Assembly (NCBI GenBank): GCA_002749535.1
Contig: MZZL01000398.1
Coordinates: 62,001-126,000, forward strand
Source of the DNA: Apophysomyces variabilis
Lineage: Eukaryota > Mucoromycota > Mucoromycetes > Mucorales > Mucoraceae
DNA: 64,000 nt
Direction of reading: 5' to 3'
A program made the translations under genes and the position numbers. A model generated the notes under the pieces. It was not told where the DNA came from. It worked only from the letters and a program-made list of their open reading frames with translations, and ran no database searches. Positions 50,968-61,595 of the stretch are shown in pieces. Each line of letters begins with the position of its first letter. The stretch's first letter is position 1.

Positions 50968-52147
50968 AGCTTGGATCCATCGTCAAGATCCAAATTCACC
51001 AACTTGGCTAATTGCTCAATTGCTTCCTTGGTTCGTCCGAGCTTGACATCTGTCACGAAGCCAAAAAAAAAAAGTACATATGAAAAAAACAAAAACTTTC
51101 TAAGCTTTCCTTCTTTTTATATATTTTATATCCATTCATAGCCTTACGGATGGTTTTCATGCCAAGTTTCTTTGCCGGGACAAGATTCATCCCAATATCA
51201 TCCAAAAAGATGCACTCATTGGGCGCGACATCCAGTATCTTGCAGGCGTGTATATAAAATTCCGGATTGGGTTTCCTAATTTGTTTGGGTGTTTGTGAAA
51301 CGTTATTATTGCATGAATCATTGAACAAGGATAAATATCTATCAAAGAATTTTTCTGCTTATTTTTACCTTATGCCAAGTAGGCGTGATTCGACAATATG
51401 GTCGAAGCAACTTGCTAGTTTCGGAGGAAGTCCCGTTCCAAATAAGTCTCGTTCTTTAGCATCCGCTTCATTGAAAGAGAAGTTATTGGTTAATGCAGCG
51501 AGTTTAAATCGTCCACTTTCTGTATATGTTAGTTAGTGAAATAAGTTGCTGCCATTGTCTAGACAAGGAACCTCGTAGTTTTTGTATAGCCAGCATCATT
51601 TTTGGATCTATATTCTGAGTTTCTTTCATCATGATGGCGAATAAGGCATAGCCGTCGATTTTGACATCCGGTATATCTTCGGGCACTTCTTTACCGAGAC
51701 GTTTTAAATACGCTCTATAATGATCCTTGTTTACCGGGTTGGAGAGCTCTTTCCCAAACATCTCATAAAAGTCCTGAAGCTTGATTTCACCCCTTTCTAA
51801 ACGCTAGACTTCTCATTCAGCAATGTCGCTGCTGATATGTAATTCCGAGAACAGATTTCCTTACCTGGAACGCACCCTGCTCACCCTGCTTAGCTCTTTG
51901 ATTCAGTTTTTGCTAACTAATCAGCGCCATTCTTTTGTTTCTCGGGGGAAAAGAAAAGGAAACTAATCCTTGCTATGCTTACATTGCCACATTGATATAA
52001 TTTCTTGGGAGGCCATGCTCTATTTCAAAGCGATGGGAACCATTCATAGGTGATCCAACACATACACCGCCTATCGTATACATTATTCATACATTTTTTA
52101 CTAATTGGAATTTTACCAATATCAAACAGCACTGCTTTATACGGCAT
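50964..52147 (-). CDS. HAD-superfamily hydrolase (ACAD10/sEH-N-like)
   Basis: Haloacid-dehalogenase-type phosphatase of the branch found in soluble epoxide hydrolase N-domains and ACAD10; the substrate is unknown. Exons 52147-52117, 52070-51983, 51895-51865, 51803-51572, 51519-51369, 51275-51148 and 51049-50964 join in frame to 248 residues, a full single domain. Motif I is FDIGGVCVGSP (nucleophile D9, with Gly in place of the usual second Asp, typical of this branch). Then come EHGLPRNYINVAI, GAFQRLERGEIKL, motif II around LAALTNNFSF, motif III GIRKPNPEFY and motif IV CIFLDDIGMNL. The 51895-51865 exon is only 31 nt; its acceptor was chosen to restore conserved spacing before GAFQRLERGE. Confidence 0.88.
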
Positions 52148-55100
52148 CAAGGAGATAGAAAAGATGAACGAGTAAAGAGAAAAAGGAAAACAGAGAAAAC
52201 GCTGACTAAAATACTTTGATGGATGAATTTCCTTACGTCACCGTGTCACCAACAGAGAAATTTATAGTTTCGTTGTACCTGCAGCAGAAGAACAAGAAAG
52301 ATGCGCGGATTCCAAAGAAAACAACAGTTGGATTGTAATCATTCTTAAGCCCCAACAATGTGAAAGACGGAGCGATTAAAGCGACGTGAATATATCAACA
52401 CTGAAGATCGCTAACTGCGGGTTTACCGTTGCGGAGCATATGGCGGAGAATGTTGAGAAACGTGCGAGTAGCCATTTCCCTTGTCATTCGCTTCTGGTCA
52501 GGACAAAACGACTGAGGTCTATAGATGGCTCATCAGGTTGCAGGGTGCAAAGGCTACGACCTTCAAATCCTACGTAAAACTCTGGAAATGTTGTAGACAA
52601 TGGGTTCTCTAACCGCGTCTTTCCGCCATGATAGGAGAGGGAACGTGGAACGTGGGGTAATACCTCCGTGGCCACGTTTGTTTCGGCTCATAACTTGTGA
52701 GACATACCAAACGTTGCAGATGTGTTTGGATAATCAGAAGAAACTACGAATAGACTGCCCAGTTAACTATTACTGGTTCCTAGCATGATAAGTCTTAAAC
52801 CGATCTGAGGTAGAACATCTAGGAATCCATGACTGGCGGCCAAGGTTCCCTTGATGAACTAAAACATATTTCTTTCCATACAAACTAAACAAATTCATTC
52901 CGCAAAGAAATACTCGTTGCTAACCTTGAGCATTCACTATATTCTGAACAGTGGATCAGAGTTATTCGAACCTAATTTTTGCAACGTCTAGTTAAGACGC
53001 TGTGTGAAAAGAAGCATCAAGACTGGCATGCATCTGTTCGTTTGCGGCTTACAACGGTACATTACAGAAAGAAATCGATCCGTTTCAGAAGCGATCATTT
53101 TCTGGATTTGCACCTGTCTTTTTTGGATCGAGACTGGCGGAGTACCATATGTCTTAGGTAGGGTACAGGATACTTGAGCTTTGGCGAGAAATGAGAATGC
53201 GGGTTTGCATTATTGTCGTACGAGAAGTTTCGAAGATTACCGTGGAGGAATGTCTGGGACGGTCGTTGAATATCTCTCATGGCCATCCCTCATGATCCGA
53301 TAACATATAAAAAGCTGATGGGCGGTCGGAATATCGGCTCTTTCTGATCCGCTCCCTATTAGTGCAATTAAGAAGCGCGAATACAGAGCGAAATGGTGCA
53401 CAATCCGGAATAGACATTTTAAGACTATGGCTCTCTCATGGCTGATCCTATGCTTATTCTTAAAAAAAACTTGGATTTGTTAGCAGTTCTCTTTGCCGAA
53501 GGTCTCATAGAATTGGTTCGTCAAGTCCTTTTAGCTTTCTAGTTTTACAACATTCACTAAAGAGAATCATTCCTGATGTACTATTTTCATTACGTAAAAA
53601 TAGTACTTTAAGAACCAAAGTTCCGAGTCAGCTGCATATCGTAAGATTGGTTGCCAACGGATTATCTTCTGCTTAATGGAAACAGTACATCGGGAACCAG
53701 AATAGCTTAGTAGGAACTGACACAAACATTAGGAGGAATGCGTATTTTCCATGGTAAACTCAGTTTCCTCCTATTTTCGAAGGCTGCCGAACTTATTTGA
53801 AATCCTTCGATACAAATTTTTGTCGGTATACCAAACATCGTGACAAACAGAAAAAGCCATATGGTTGTTTTGTTACGATCTAAGCCAGTAACATCGGCTA
53901 ACTACTTGGGCACATACTGATCTTCCTTGAAAAATAAATGGTGCTCACATCGGCAGGTTAATACAAATAACCAACGGTGATGGCATTGTCGCAACTGTGA
54001 CGCAGCTCAAGTGCCTCACGTGTACGCAATAACGCTATCCTTTTAGATAGAGCAGCACAATATAGAGTTATCACAAAGCCATATGCTTTGATCTGGTGGA
54101 TATTTAGATTTTGTTATCATCGTTTCAATGTTTCAACGAGAAATTAATCTTTCCTTGCAGCGAGTTTTGTCAGCCAGTTGCCACATATGAATTTAACGTA
54201 CTGGAAGAAATGTTGGTGAAATCAATGGTTGTTTCGTGGTTCGCCAGTTCCGATGGCAGTTGATCGAATCAAATAATCTGCAAAATAGCATGGCCAATGG
54301 CATATGCCACCATTACTTACGGACGATCTGTCGTAGAAGGTGGCACACCTCCAACGCAGAATGCTACGATATTAGTGAACGTGTTGCACGGCAACGGCTA
54401 TGTGCAACAAGAGCTCGACTAATTAATCCTAAAGGTTAACCAACCCAAACATACCGCCAAAGGAGAGAATGGACAAGTTGATCCCTTTGACCGCTTTGCT
54501 ATCATCGATAACGATCTTTATTTGTGACGTAACCATACATCTGCCATTTTTCCCCTTTTGCTACCCGCATTTGCTTCACTAGGTTTCTTCTTTTGTTTGG
54601 TTGTGAATTCGACATCGTGACAAAGACATTTGAAGGACAGCGAACAAAATCCTAAAATGCGAGATTTTTCCTTTTGCTTGTGCGACATTCGTCTTTGAGC
54701 AGGCGTCGTCTCGTCCAAAAACCCTATATGAGAACAAATTTCACAAGCGATCACATATCTGGGGTTGTGGGGAAGGCGGGAGCCGAAGAGCTTGTGTAGG
54801 GTAATACAGAGGTTGAACTTTGATAGTAACCGTATCTAATTCTGGAGCCTGCTAAAGCAAAATGATAAACATCGATGTAAATTCCATATGGCTGGTGTGA
54901 TCTTCAGTCACTAAAATCTCTAGGTAGAAATAGAAATACAAATTTTTGCGGACTGACAACGAAGAGATCAAGCAAGACGTAGAGATACATATATTATTTC
55001 CATGCAGCAGCGTTTCAGACTACGAATGATGATATCAAATGGGATGATTAAAGAAAATTAGAATCAGCAAAAATTCATTTAAGCTAACTTAACCATGATA

Positions 55101-56492
55101 GCTCACATTCAGATCAATATAATCCTCGCAAGAGCTACAACCGCATTTGACTATGGATAATGTTTAAATGTCTACAGTGGCAGTGCATATTGATAAAGAA
55201 ATGTGCAAGCGTAGAATTCAAACTCTATCTTCAGGTATGCTTCGAAGGCGAGTGTAAGAGATGAACCGAGATTCTAGACATTCCTAATCAACAAAGTTTC
55301 CATTTGATCCGCAGTTACTCAACGACCAAGATAATTTATACCAGGTGAATGTCCGGTCGGCGCGGTTCGGTACGATTAAACGAAGTATTTACATAGATCA
55401 CATCGACATGAAAGGTATAGGCTTGGATACCCAACTACAAGAATGATGCGATTAGGGTATTCAGCATATATTATTGGAATGTCCTTCGCAGTATTTAACA
55501 CAAGTTGTGAGATAAATGCCGCTTCATCCGAAATCTTGTGTTAGGTCACGGCGTAATATGAAAATTGCAATCTTCGATTCATCCAAACCTTGACGTCTCT
55601 TGTTCTTGTTCGCTGTTCTTAATACAGATATGTTCAAGCTCAACTACTTTCATAGCCTATTTGCCTTTCTGTCTTTGGATGCTATTTGCCGAAAAAAATC
55701 AACTTCTCCAAAGCCCTGGATGAGTGGCACGTTGTACAAAGTTTCTGGTCCGTCCTACTTTGCCCTCGTGGTTATCGGTACCCAGAAATAGCGATGTCCA
55801 GCGAGAAAATTCTTTTGCAGCTAAGGTGGCAACAGGGCATGTGCACTACCTGTTTATTCATACTGATATTGGTGGCAAAATCGATTAGATGAAGGATTAA
55901 GATATGACAGTACTGCAGATTATCCTAGTAAAGCATCATTTTCCGATGCTTTACTGTTTAGACGTTTATTCTAGTCATCCTTAGTTTCAAACGTTTCTTT
56001 CTTTACAATAATCATCATGGTCTTTTGCATGTCTTCAGTAAGATCGGCATGTTCTGCTTCGGATTGGTAGGCCAACAGTGCATTACACTCTGCATGGCAG
56101 TTTGTGTACCATACTAACCTACAAGTTATTCACCACATGCACCATCATTAATTGTTGGGTAAATGCTTAGCTAAAGGCAGATACAGGCTAAAGGTTATCT
56201 CCAACCAATCCTCTTATTAACTTTTCTTTTTCGCGGTTGATCTCATATCGTGAGTTAAATTAAGAGACAAATCGTGCACTTGCTTACTTTAAGTATCGAT
56301 ATGCATAACAGAGATTTGCCATACACGTAATCTTTAAATTTGTTCACCAAAACAAAATAAAATAATAAAATAAAAATTTATGAAGAAACTATAGCCCGCA
56401 CATTAACCAAAGGCAGGAACAGATCTACAATAAAATGACAAGTGACGTTAGGCTATCTGTAACAGTAAAAGAGAGGTGTACCCATGTAGAAC
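52148..56492. other. Gene-poor region
   Basis: Over 4 kb of AT-rich, stop-rich sequence between the hydrolase promoter and the septin 3' end. Short frames of 60-80 codons occur on both strands (for example 54236-54439 +, 54754-54518 -, 55686-55892 +), but none has recognisable content, conserved splice sites or an intact partner exon. No tRNA-like T-arm or long repeat was seen. Relics too decayed to recognise may be present. Confidence 0.5.
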
Positions 56493-58230
56493 TTACTTTG
56501 TAGACTGTGCGGGGCTTCCCATGGATGTGCTCGCACCTGCGGGACTTGTGGGGCTGTTAGGAAGCGTAGGATTAGGCGTGGCGGCCGAAGATGGCTGACT
56601 GTTTGGACTGCCGTTGCCGTTATGGTTATTATTGTTGCTGTTGTTATTGTTACTGCTATGGCTGTTATTATGGTTGTTACTGTTGCTTGAATTATTATTT
56701 CCTCCTGTAGGGTGAGTCGATTCCTTGATAGCCAATAGCTGCTTGGCACGGAATGCTTCGTAGTGAATCTGCGCCGTGGTTTCAATCAGGTCTTGCAAAT
56801 GCGTGCGTGTCAGGAAGTTACGCAAGTATATAAACTCGCAATGCTCCTCATTCTCGACTAAACTCCCGCAAATAAGCCTTTGCTTTTTTCTTTTTCTTTG
56901 TTGTACTTGTTCTTGTGCAAGATAACCTACCATTGATCACACCATACCGGTTCTTTCGTCCCCTTACTGGCTTTCCGTCGATTACCACATTTCGCTCAGA
57001 CCCGACAATTGCAAACGGGAGCAACTCCTAAGTGATATTCAATAAAAAAATGTCAGAAGTGTCACCACTTACACGAATACTTTCATTCAATGCCTGTTCC
57101 TGCTCGTCATCCTCGTCACTTTCGTAAGGGTAGAGTTTAATATTATGGAATACCAATTCAGCTTTAATCTAAAAATATAGAACGTTAAACAAAAGGGCAA
57201 GAAGAATGGATATGGATGTGTTACTTACTCGTTGTTTGAATGCTTGACGTTCTTCGATGGTCAAAGAATCGGATTTGGCGATCACAGGGACTACGTTGAC
57301 CACTTCCGATAGCTTTTTCAACACAACGATATCAATAGGTTTCAAACTACGTTGAATTAAAGTCATGCTTTGGTTTCACTTGAAGGGGGGAAAACGTACG
57401 CGTGGCCGGTGGGACCGATGAAGAACAGACAGCAATGAACCCTGCTGTCTTGAATGTAGCGATCGCGAGTGGCTGTCAATTCCTTGCGAAGGTAGGCAGA
57501 ATGCTGATCTTTAATATACTTGATAATAGGTTCCCAACTATATATAATTCAAGAGACCATAGTGTGAGTGAGTTAGATATAAAAAAAAGTTATCTCTTTC
57601 TTTTTGGTTGCCTTACCAATTTTCGTTGTTCACTTGATCCCCGTAACCAGGGGTATCCACAATGTTCAGTCTCAGACGTACCCCGTTCTCCTCAATGACT
57701 GCATATACATATCAGCAACCAAAAAAAAATAAATACTAGGCCTATCAAAAATCCTACGATGCGAAACCGTCTGAATCTCCGTTGTCTGTCTTGGAGGTTC
57801 GTCAGCTGCCAGACGGGCCTTGCTTTCGATCAAATGCGACGCAAAGATGGTATTGACAAGTGTGGATTTGCCCAAACCAGATTGACCTAATTGCAGGAAA
57901 ATAGCCGATTAGAATGGAAGAGAAGCCAAAGAAATCAGGATTAACTTACCAACCACCATCACGTTAAAATGGAAACCTCGTTTCAACAACTTCTTCTCAA
58001 TCTGCTGCGTAATCGTATCAAAGCCGACATAGCCCTCTAGTGATGTCTAGATATTAAAAGGAAAAGAAGAAAAACGAAAAGGGTAGATAGATGTAAAGAA
58101 ACGGAAGAGAAGAAGCCACAACATTTCAATAGGAGAGAATAGCAAGGTCAGTTCCTTCATCATGATATAATGGTATGTTATCTTTTTATTTTACCGCAAC
58201 AGGTTCTACCAATAGTGAGGTGGAAGACAT
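56493..58230 (-). CDS. CDC10: Septin, CDC10 class
   Basis: GTP-binding protein that assembles into septin filaments at sites of polarised growth and septation. Exons 58230-58195, 58046-57950, 57886-57758, 57698-57617, 57537-57400, 57346-57229, 57168-57073, 57027-56931 and 56857-56493 join to 385 residues. G1 is GQSGLGKST (about 45-53), G3 DTPG, G4 AKSD; the septin-unique element and the arginines of [21 protein letters not shown] follow. The closeness to CDC10/Spn2/AspD lies in [29 protein letters not shown] and [12 protein letters not shown]10-class septins lack a C-terminal coiled coil; here a ~65-residue Asn/Ser/His-rich, then Pro/Ser-rich tail replaces it. The first intron is long for the window (148 nt). 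A donor-like GTAAGT overlaps the stop, and splicing there would also end in Lys-stop. Confidence 0.93.
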
Positions 58231-58384
58231 GGTGTTTGTAAGGAAAAGAAAAAGAAAAGAAGAAAAGAAAACAGTGTTTGGACAAATAAGATAAACCGTA
58301 TAAATGGGATTATCCCATCAAGGGGTGAAGGAAAGAGAGGAGGGAAAAAAAGGAAGGGGAAAGTGGTAGACAAGAGAAAATGAA

Positions 58385-58488
58385 AAACACACAGAGAGAG
58401 TGAGAGAGATAGAGATAAAGAGAAAGACAAAAAGTTACGCGAGCAGGCGCGGGAGGGCGCGCGCGTGTGTGTGTGTGAGTGTATGTGT
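58385..58488. repeat. GA-rich tract and (GC/GT)n microsatellite
   Basis: Just upstream of the septin start: a purine-rich run of AGAGAG units (about 58385-58432), then GCGCGCGCGTGTGTGTGTGTG (from about 58457) with degenerate GT continuation. Alternating purine-pyrimidine runs can adopt Z-DNA. The tracts lie in the presumed septin promoter. Confidence 0.75.
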
Positions 58489-58735
58489 TCGTCTGTCTGT
58501 TCTATGAGTTGTATCGAAGGGAACCATCCTACGTGTTTAAGAGAGAGGGGTGGAATTGGAATGTACACCAAGTAAGGGTATGTGACACGCTCCAATGCCT
58601 TGCATTTTGTAGGGTTCACCCGCAGGCTCCTGGTCTCCTCCCCTTCTCTTCAACTCGGTCTGCATGGAAAAGAGGGGCAAGGGTTGCTCTCGCTCCACCC
58701 AAAAGAACAAACTTATTTTGTAAACAGAAAACATA

Positions 58736-59008
58736 CTATATTAAGTCTTTCTTTGGTAATAAATCTTGCCAAGGATCCTTTATAAAAAGAGGTGAATAAT
58801 ACTGAGCATAGCGTTGTTCAAGTATTTCAGGCGTATAGTCCACTTCGCAATCAGTAGTCGTCTATGCTTAAAAAGTTCAGCCTATAACTCTCTCTCTTCT
58901 ACTTCAACTTGCCTCTTGTCGTGGATAACCTCTTCCCTTTCCTCGCCCACGTTGAAACGCTCCACGACCGCGTTGATGACCTCGGAATGAAGGTGCGTTG
59001 TCAGCCAT
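58736..59008 (-). CDS. Small RG-rich protein with DPW motif
   Basis: Exons 59008-58913 and 58861-58736 join in frame to 73 residues. The N-terminal half is an Arg/Gly-rich box (RGHQRGRGAFQRGRGKGRG), likely RNA-binding. The C-terminal half is acidic to aromatic: CEVDYTPEILEQRYAQYYSP then LFIKDPWQDLLPKKDLI and a stop. The E-x-x-Y ... P-x(4)-DPW-x-x-L-x-P ending recalls the C-terminus of animal M-phase-specific PLK1-interacting protein (TTDN1/MPLKIP), whose N-terminus is also Gly/Arg-rich; this is a memory-based guess. The single 51-nt intron begins GCAAGT (GC-AG). It lies between the divergent septin promoter side and the next gene. Easily missed because neither exon is long. Confidence 0.6.
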
Positions 59009-59424
59009 ATAAAGCAAAGAAAAAATTTGGAAAGAAGGAGGCGGGGGAAATGACGCGCTTTGGCCGAAGCCATTTCAGTCACATACCCTATGAGTTCAAT
59101 GCTTGTTGTTTGGGGTTCCCACACGATGCTTATCGTAGAGAATAAAGAGAGGCTTATTACAGTGCTATAGTACGGAATGGCATATCACTCATTGGTGTCT
59201 GCATTGATCTGCGATCACTCATTCTATCACTCAGAGTTCGCTGATCAACAAAAATCCAGCTGCGGCAATTTCTGTGGTGTGACAAACTGCATCCTCACCC
59301 TTCCGAAAACTAACCTCCTAATTTGGAAATGTTTTCTTGGTTAATTCAGTTCTCCAAAAAGAACAAAAGAGGCTCTGCTTTGCTTTGAATACTTTTATCT
59401 TCATCTTTCCGTTTGTTTTCCGAA
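59009..59424. other. Divergent intergenic region
   Basis: Separates the minus-strand RG/DPW gene from the plus-strand CUE-like gene and should carry both promoters. No other feature was seen. Confidence 0.45.
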
Positions 59425-61303
59425 ATGAAACCACCAGCTAGATATCGTAGTCAAGGTACTTATTTATACGGATTAAAGCAAGACAAAGCAAACTGAGAAA
59501 GAAACGGTGCAGAAATGATGCAAGAGTTATTTGACGAAATTGAACATTGTCTGGGAGGTGTGCAAAACTTATCCAGCTCTAACTACCGTGTTATCTCATT
59601 TTTTCTTCCTTCATTAAAGATCAGAAGATCTTTAACAAAGAAGAAGAAGTATCAGATAAATCTCCCGAGGATCGTGATGATCTCCGCCCTGTACTAGTGG
59701 AATCCGACAGTGAAGACGACATCGAAGAAACATACTGGTTAGAAGTCATCATCTCTTTCTTTCTTTCCTTCTTGAAAAGGTCGGCTAAATCAATTTTTAT
59801 TCCTCCAGCCATAATGAACCACAAGCTTCTTTGCCGTGGCAGACTTCAGAATGTCTCAAAGAAAAGGAACGTACGAGGCCAGAATATCAGATTTCTATAT
59901 GCTACAAATGCAAATCGGAATGCACGGGGCAGGATGTCATCTGTCAAGCGTGCAAACCAAAAGATGGCAGAAGAAAATCTGCTGTCAGTTCAAATAAATT
60001 AACTAGCTGGGCAGGAAAGGTCAAGCAATCCTTGGTTGCGAAGCCGAAGCGTCAGCAAAGTATGCCGGTGATAACTGGATCGTACGAACAAGATCAGTTA
60101 TCAGTCTCTACAATCGCACCCTTCCAGCCGCCAGAATCAGCAGTAGCAGATGTGTCATATTTATCTGATTATGATGATCAGCAAGGCTATGATAGTTTTC
60201 AAAGTAATTCGCCTCAAGTAATTGACTCGAGAGAAACAGGGTATGATAATATTGCTCGGCTCACACCTCCTGAGGTTCCTTTCCTTACACCGGACTATCG
60301 CACTGGAGAAGCTCACTCCCCATTAAGGATGAAGGATTCACGCTCGTTACCAAGCCATGAAGAGAGAGTAAATGCTTACAGTAAGCTCGTTTGCCACTTT
60401 TTCTCTTTTAATGAACCTTATCCACGGGGACAGATAATGCGTACTATCAGTGCATTGCAGCTAAAACAGACCTTATTCCGTGGCTCAAAAAGCAATACAG
60501 TAAAGGACCTCCAGATACAATGTTTGGTAATTTCTTATTACTGAATCTTACTATTCCAAACTGAGTGTGATTTGATAGAATACGTTCCTCCTCCAAAAAG
60601 ATCATCGAAGGGATTGTTCTCTTTGTTTAAAAAGAAAAAGTATGGAGAAAACCCTGTTGGACAGACAAACGAATATCTCAAGAGCATGATTTCCCTTTCC
60701 CAACACGTGTCTGCCTCGCAGAGTCCACCACTGGAACGTAAACTACGCCGGCCGAAGTCAATGCCAGGACCTTCCTTGTCACCGTCTGAGAGATTAACCC
60801 CGTCGCCCGTAGTAGTAGAGCCGGTCTCTATCCTTAAGAAAAAGAAAGATCCAGTAGATGAACGCCTATACTATAGCGACTCGGAACAACATTGGGATCT
60901 CGACAGTGACGAGGAAGACGAGCTAATTAGTCCATCTTACTCGGACATAATGGTCAAAGATCGACCGCGGAAGAAGAACAAAAGTGTCCGTAGGAAACAT
61001 AAGGCCCAACCCTTTCTACTACCTCCTGTCTCCATTAAACCATGCCGACGCTTTTCCATGTCTTCCAACGCCAGTATTAACTCAGGTTACTATCCTCCAC
61101 CAATGGCACCAATATATCATTACGATGCTATGTTGCCTAGACGTGCATCGTGGGCACTCGATGCCTGGGAACGGTCTCTTGATGATCTTTGCGAATATTT
61201 CCGACATATTGATCGGGATATTCTCGAGCAGTACCTTGAAAACGCTTGTGGTGACTTTGAAACTGCCAAACAGATGTGTATCGAAGACATCATGGCTACC
61301 TGA
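59425..61303 (+). CDS. Uncharacterised protein, Cys4 cluster and CUE-like end
   Basis: Exons 59425-59455, 59513-59557, 59620-59737, 59809-60380, 60434-60526 and 60579-61303 join in frame to 527 residues. Around residues 90-110 a Cys4 cluster reads CYKCKSECTGQDVICQACKP, a small zinc-ribbon-like site. The middle is disordered and Ser/Pro/Lys-rich, with several basic patches (RSSKGLFSLFKKKKYG, ILKKKK) and acidic ones (DSDEEDE). The last ~45 residues (ERSLDDLCEYFRHIDRDILEQYLENACGDFETAKQMCIED) resemble a CUE ubiquitin-binding domain: two predicted helices with a D-F-E-x-A ending. A link to ubiquitin is inferred only from that. The first exon is short (31 nt) and less certain; the frame could also begin at the ATG at 59515. 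Confidence 0.75.
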
Positions 61304-61595
61304 AATTCTCAATATTGCATATATAACAGTAGAGGAGAAGGTAAAAAAAGAGACAAGAACTCAACATGCGAAATAAATACATCGTTCTATGAGAGATAAG
61401 AAAAGGGACAATCACATTGACATGTTAATGCGGGAGAAGGGCTTGCTGAAGTTGTATGTAGTATATATGTATAGAATATATAATAAGATGGAAAGGTTAA
61501 AGCGGGTAAAAGGGAGGATAAGGTCTGGAATTTCAAAATTATATAAACCCCGTTTTGGTACTCAGTGCTTATGTTTGTTCTTGCGATAAAAAAAA

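Noticed and set aside
54236..54439. Possible exon around GRSVVEGGTPP
   Set aside because: No partner exon or splice site and no family match; a decayed fragment at best.
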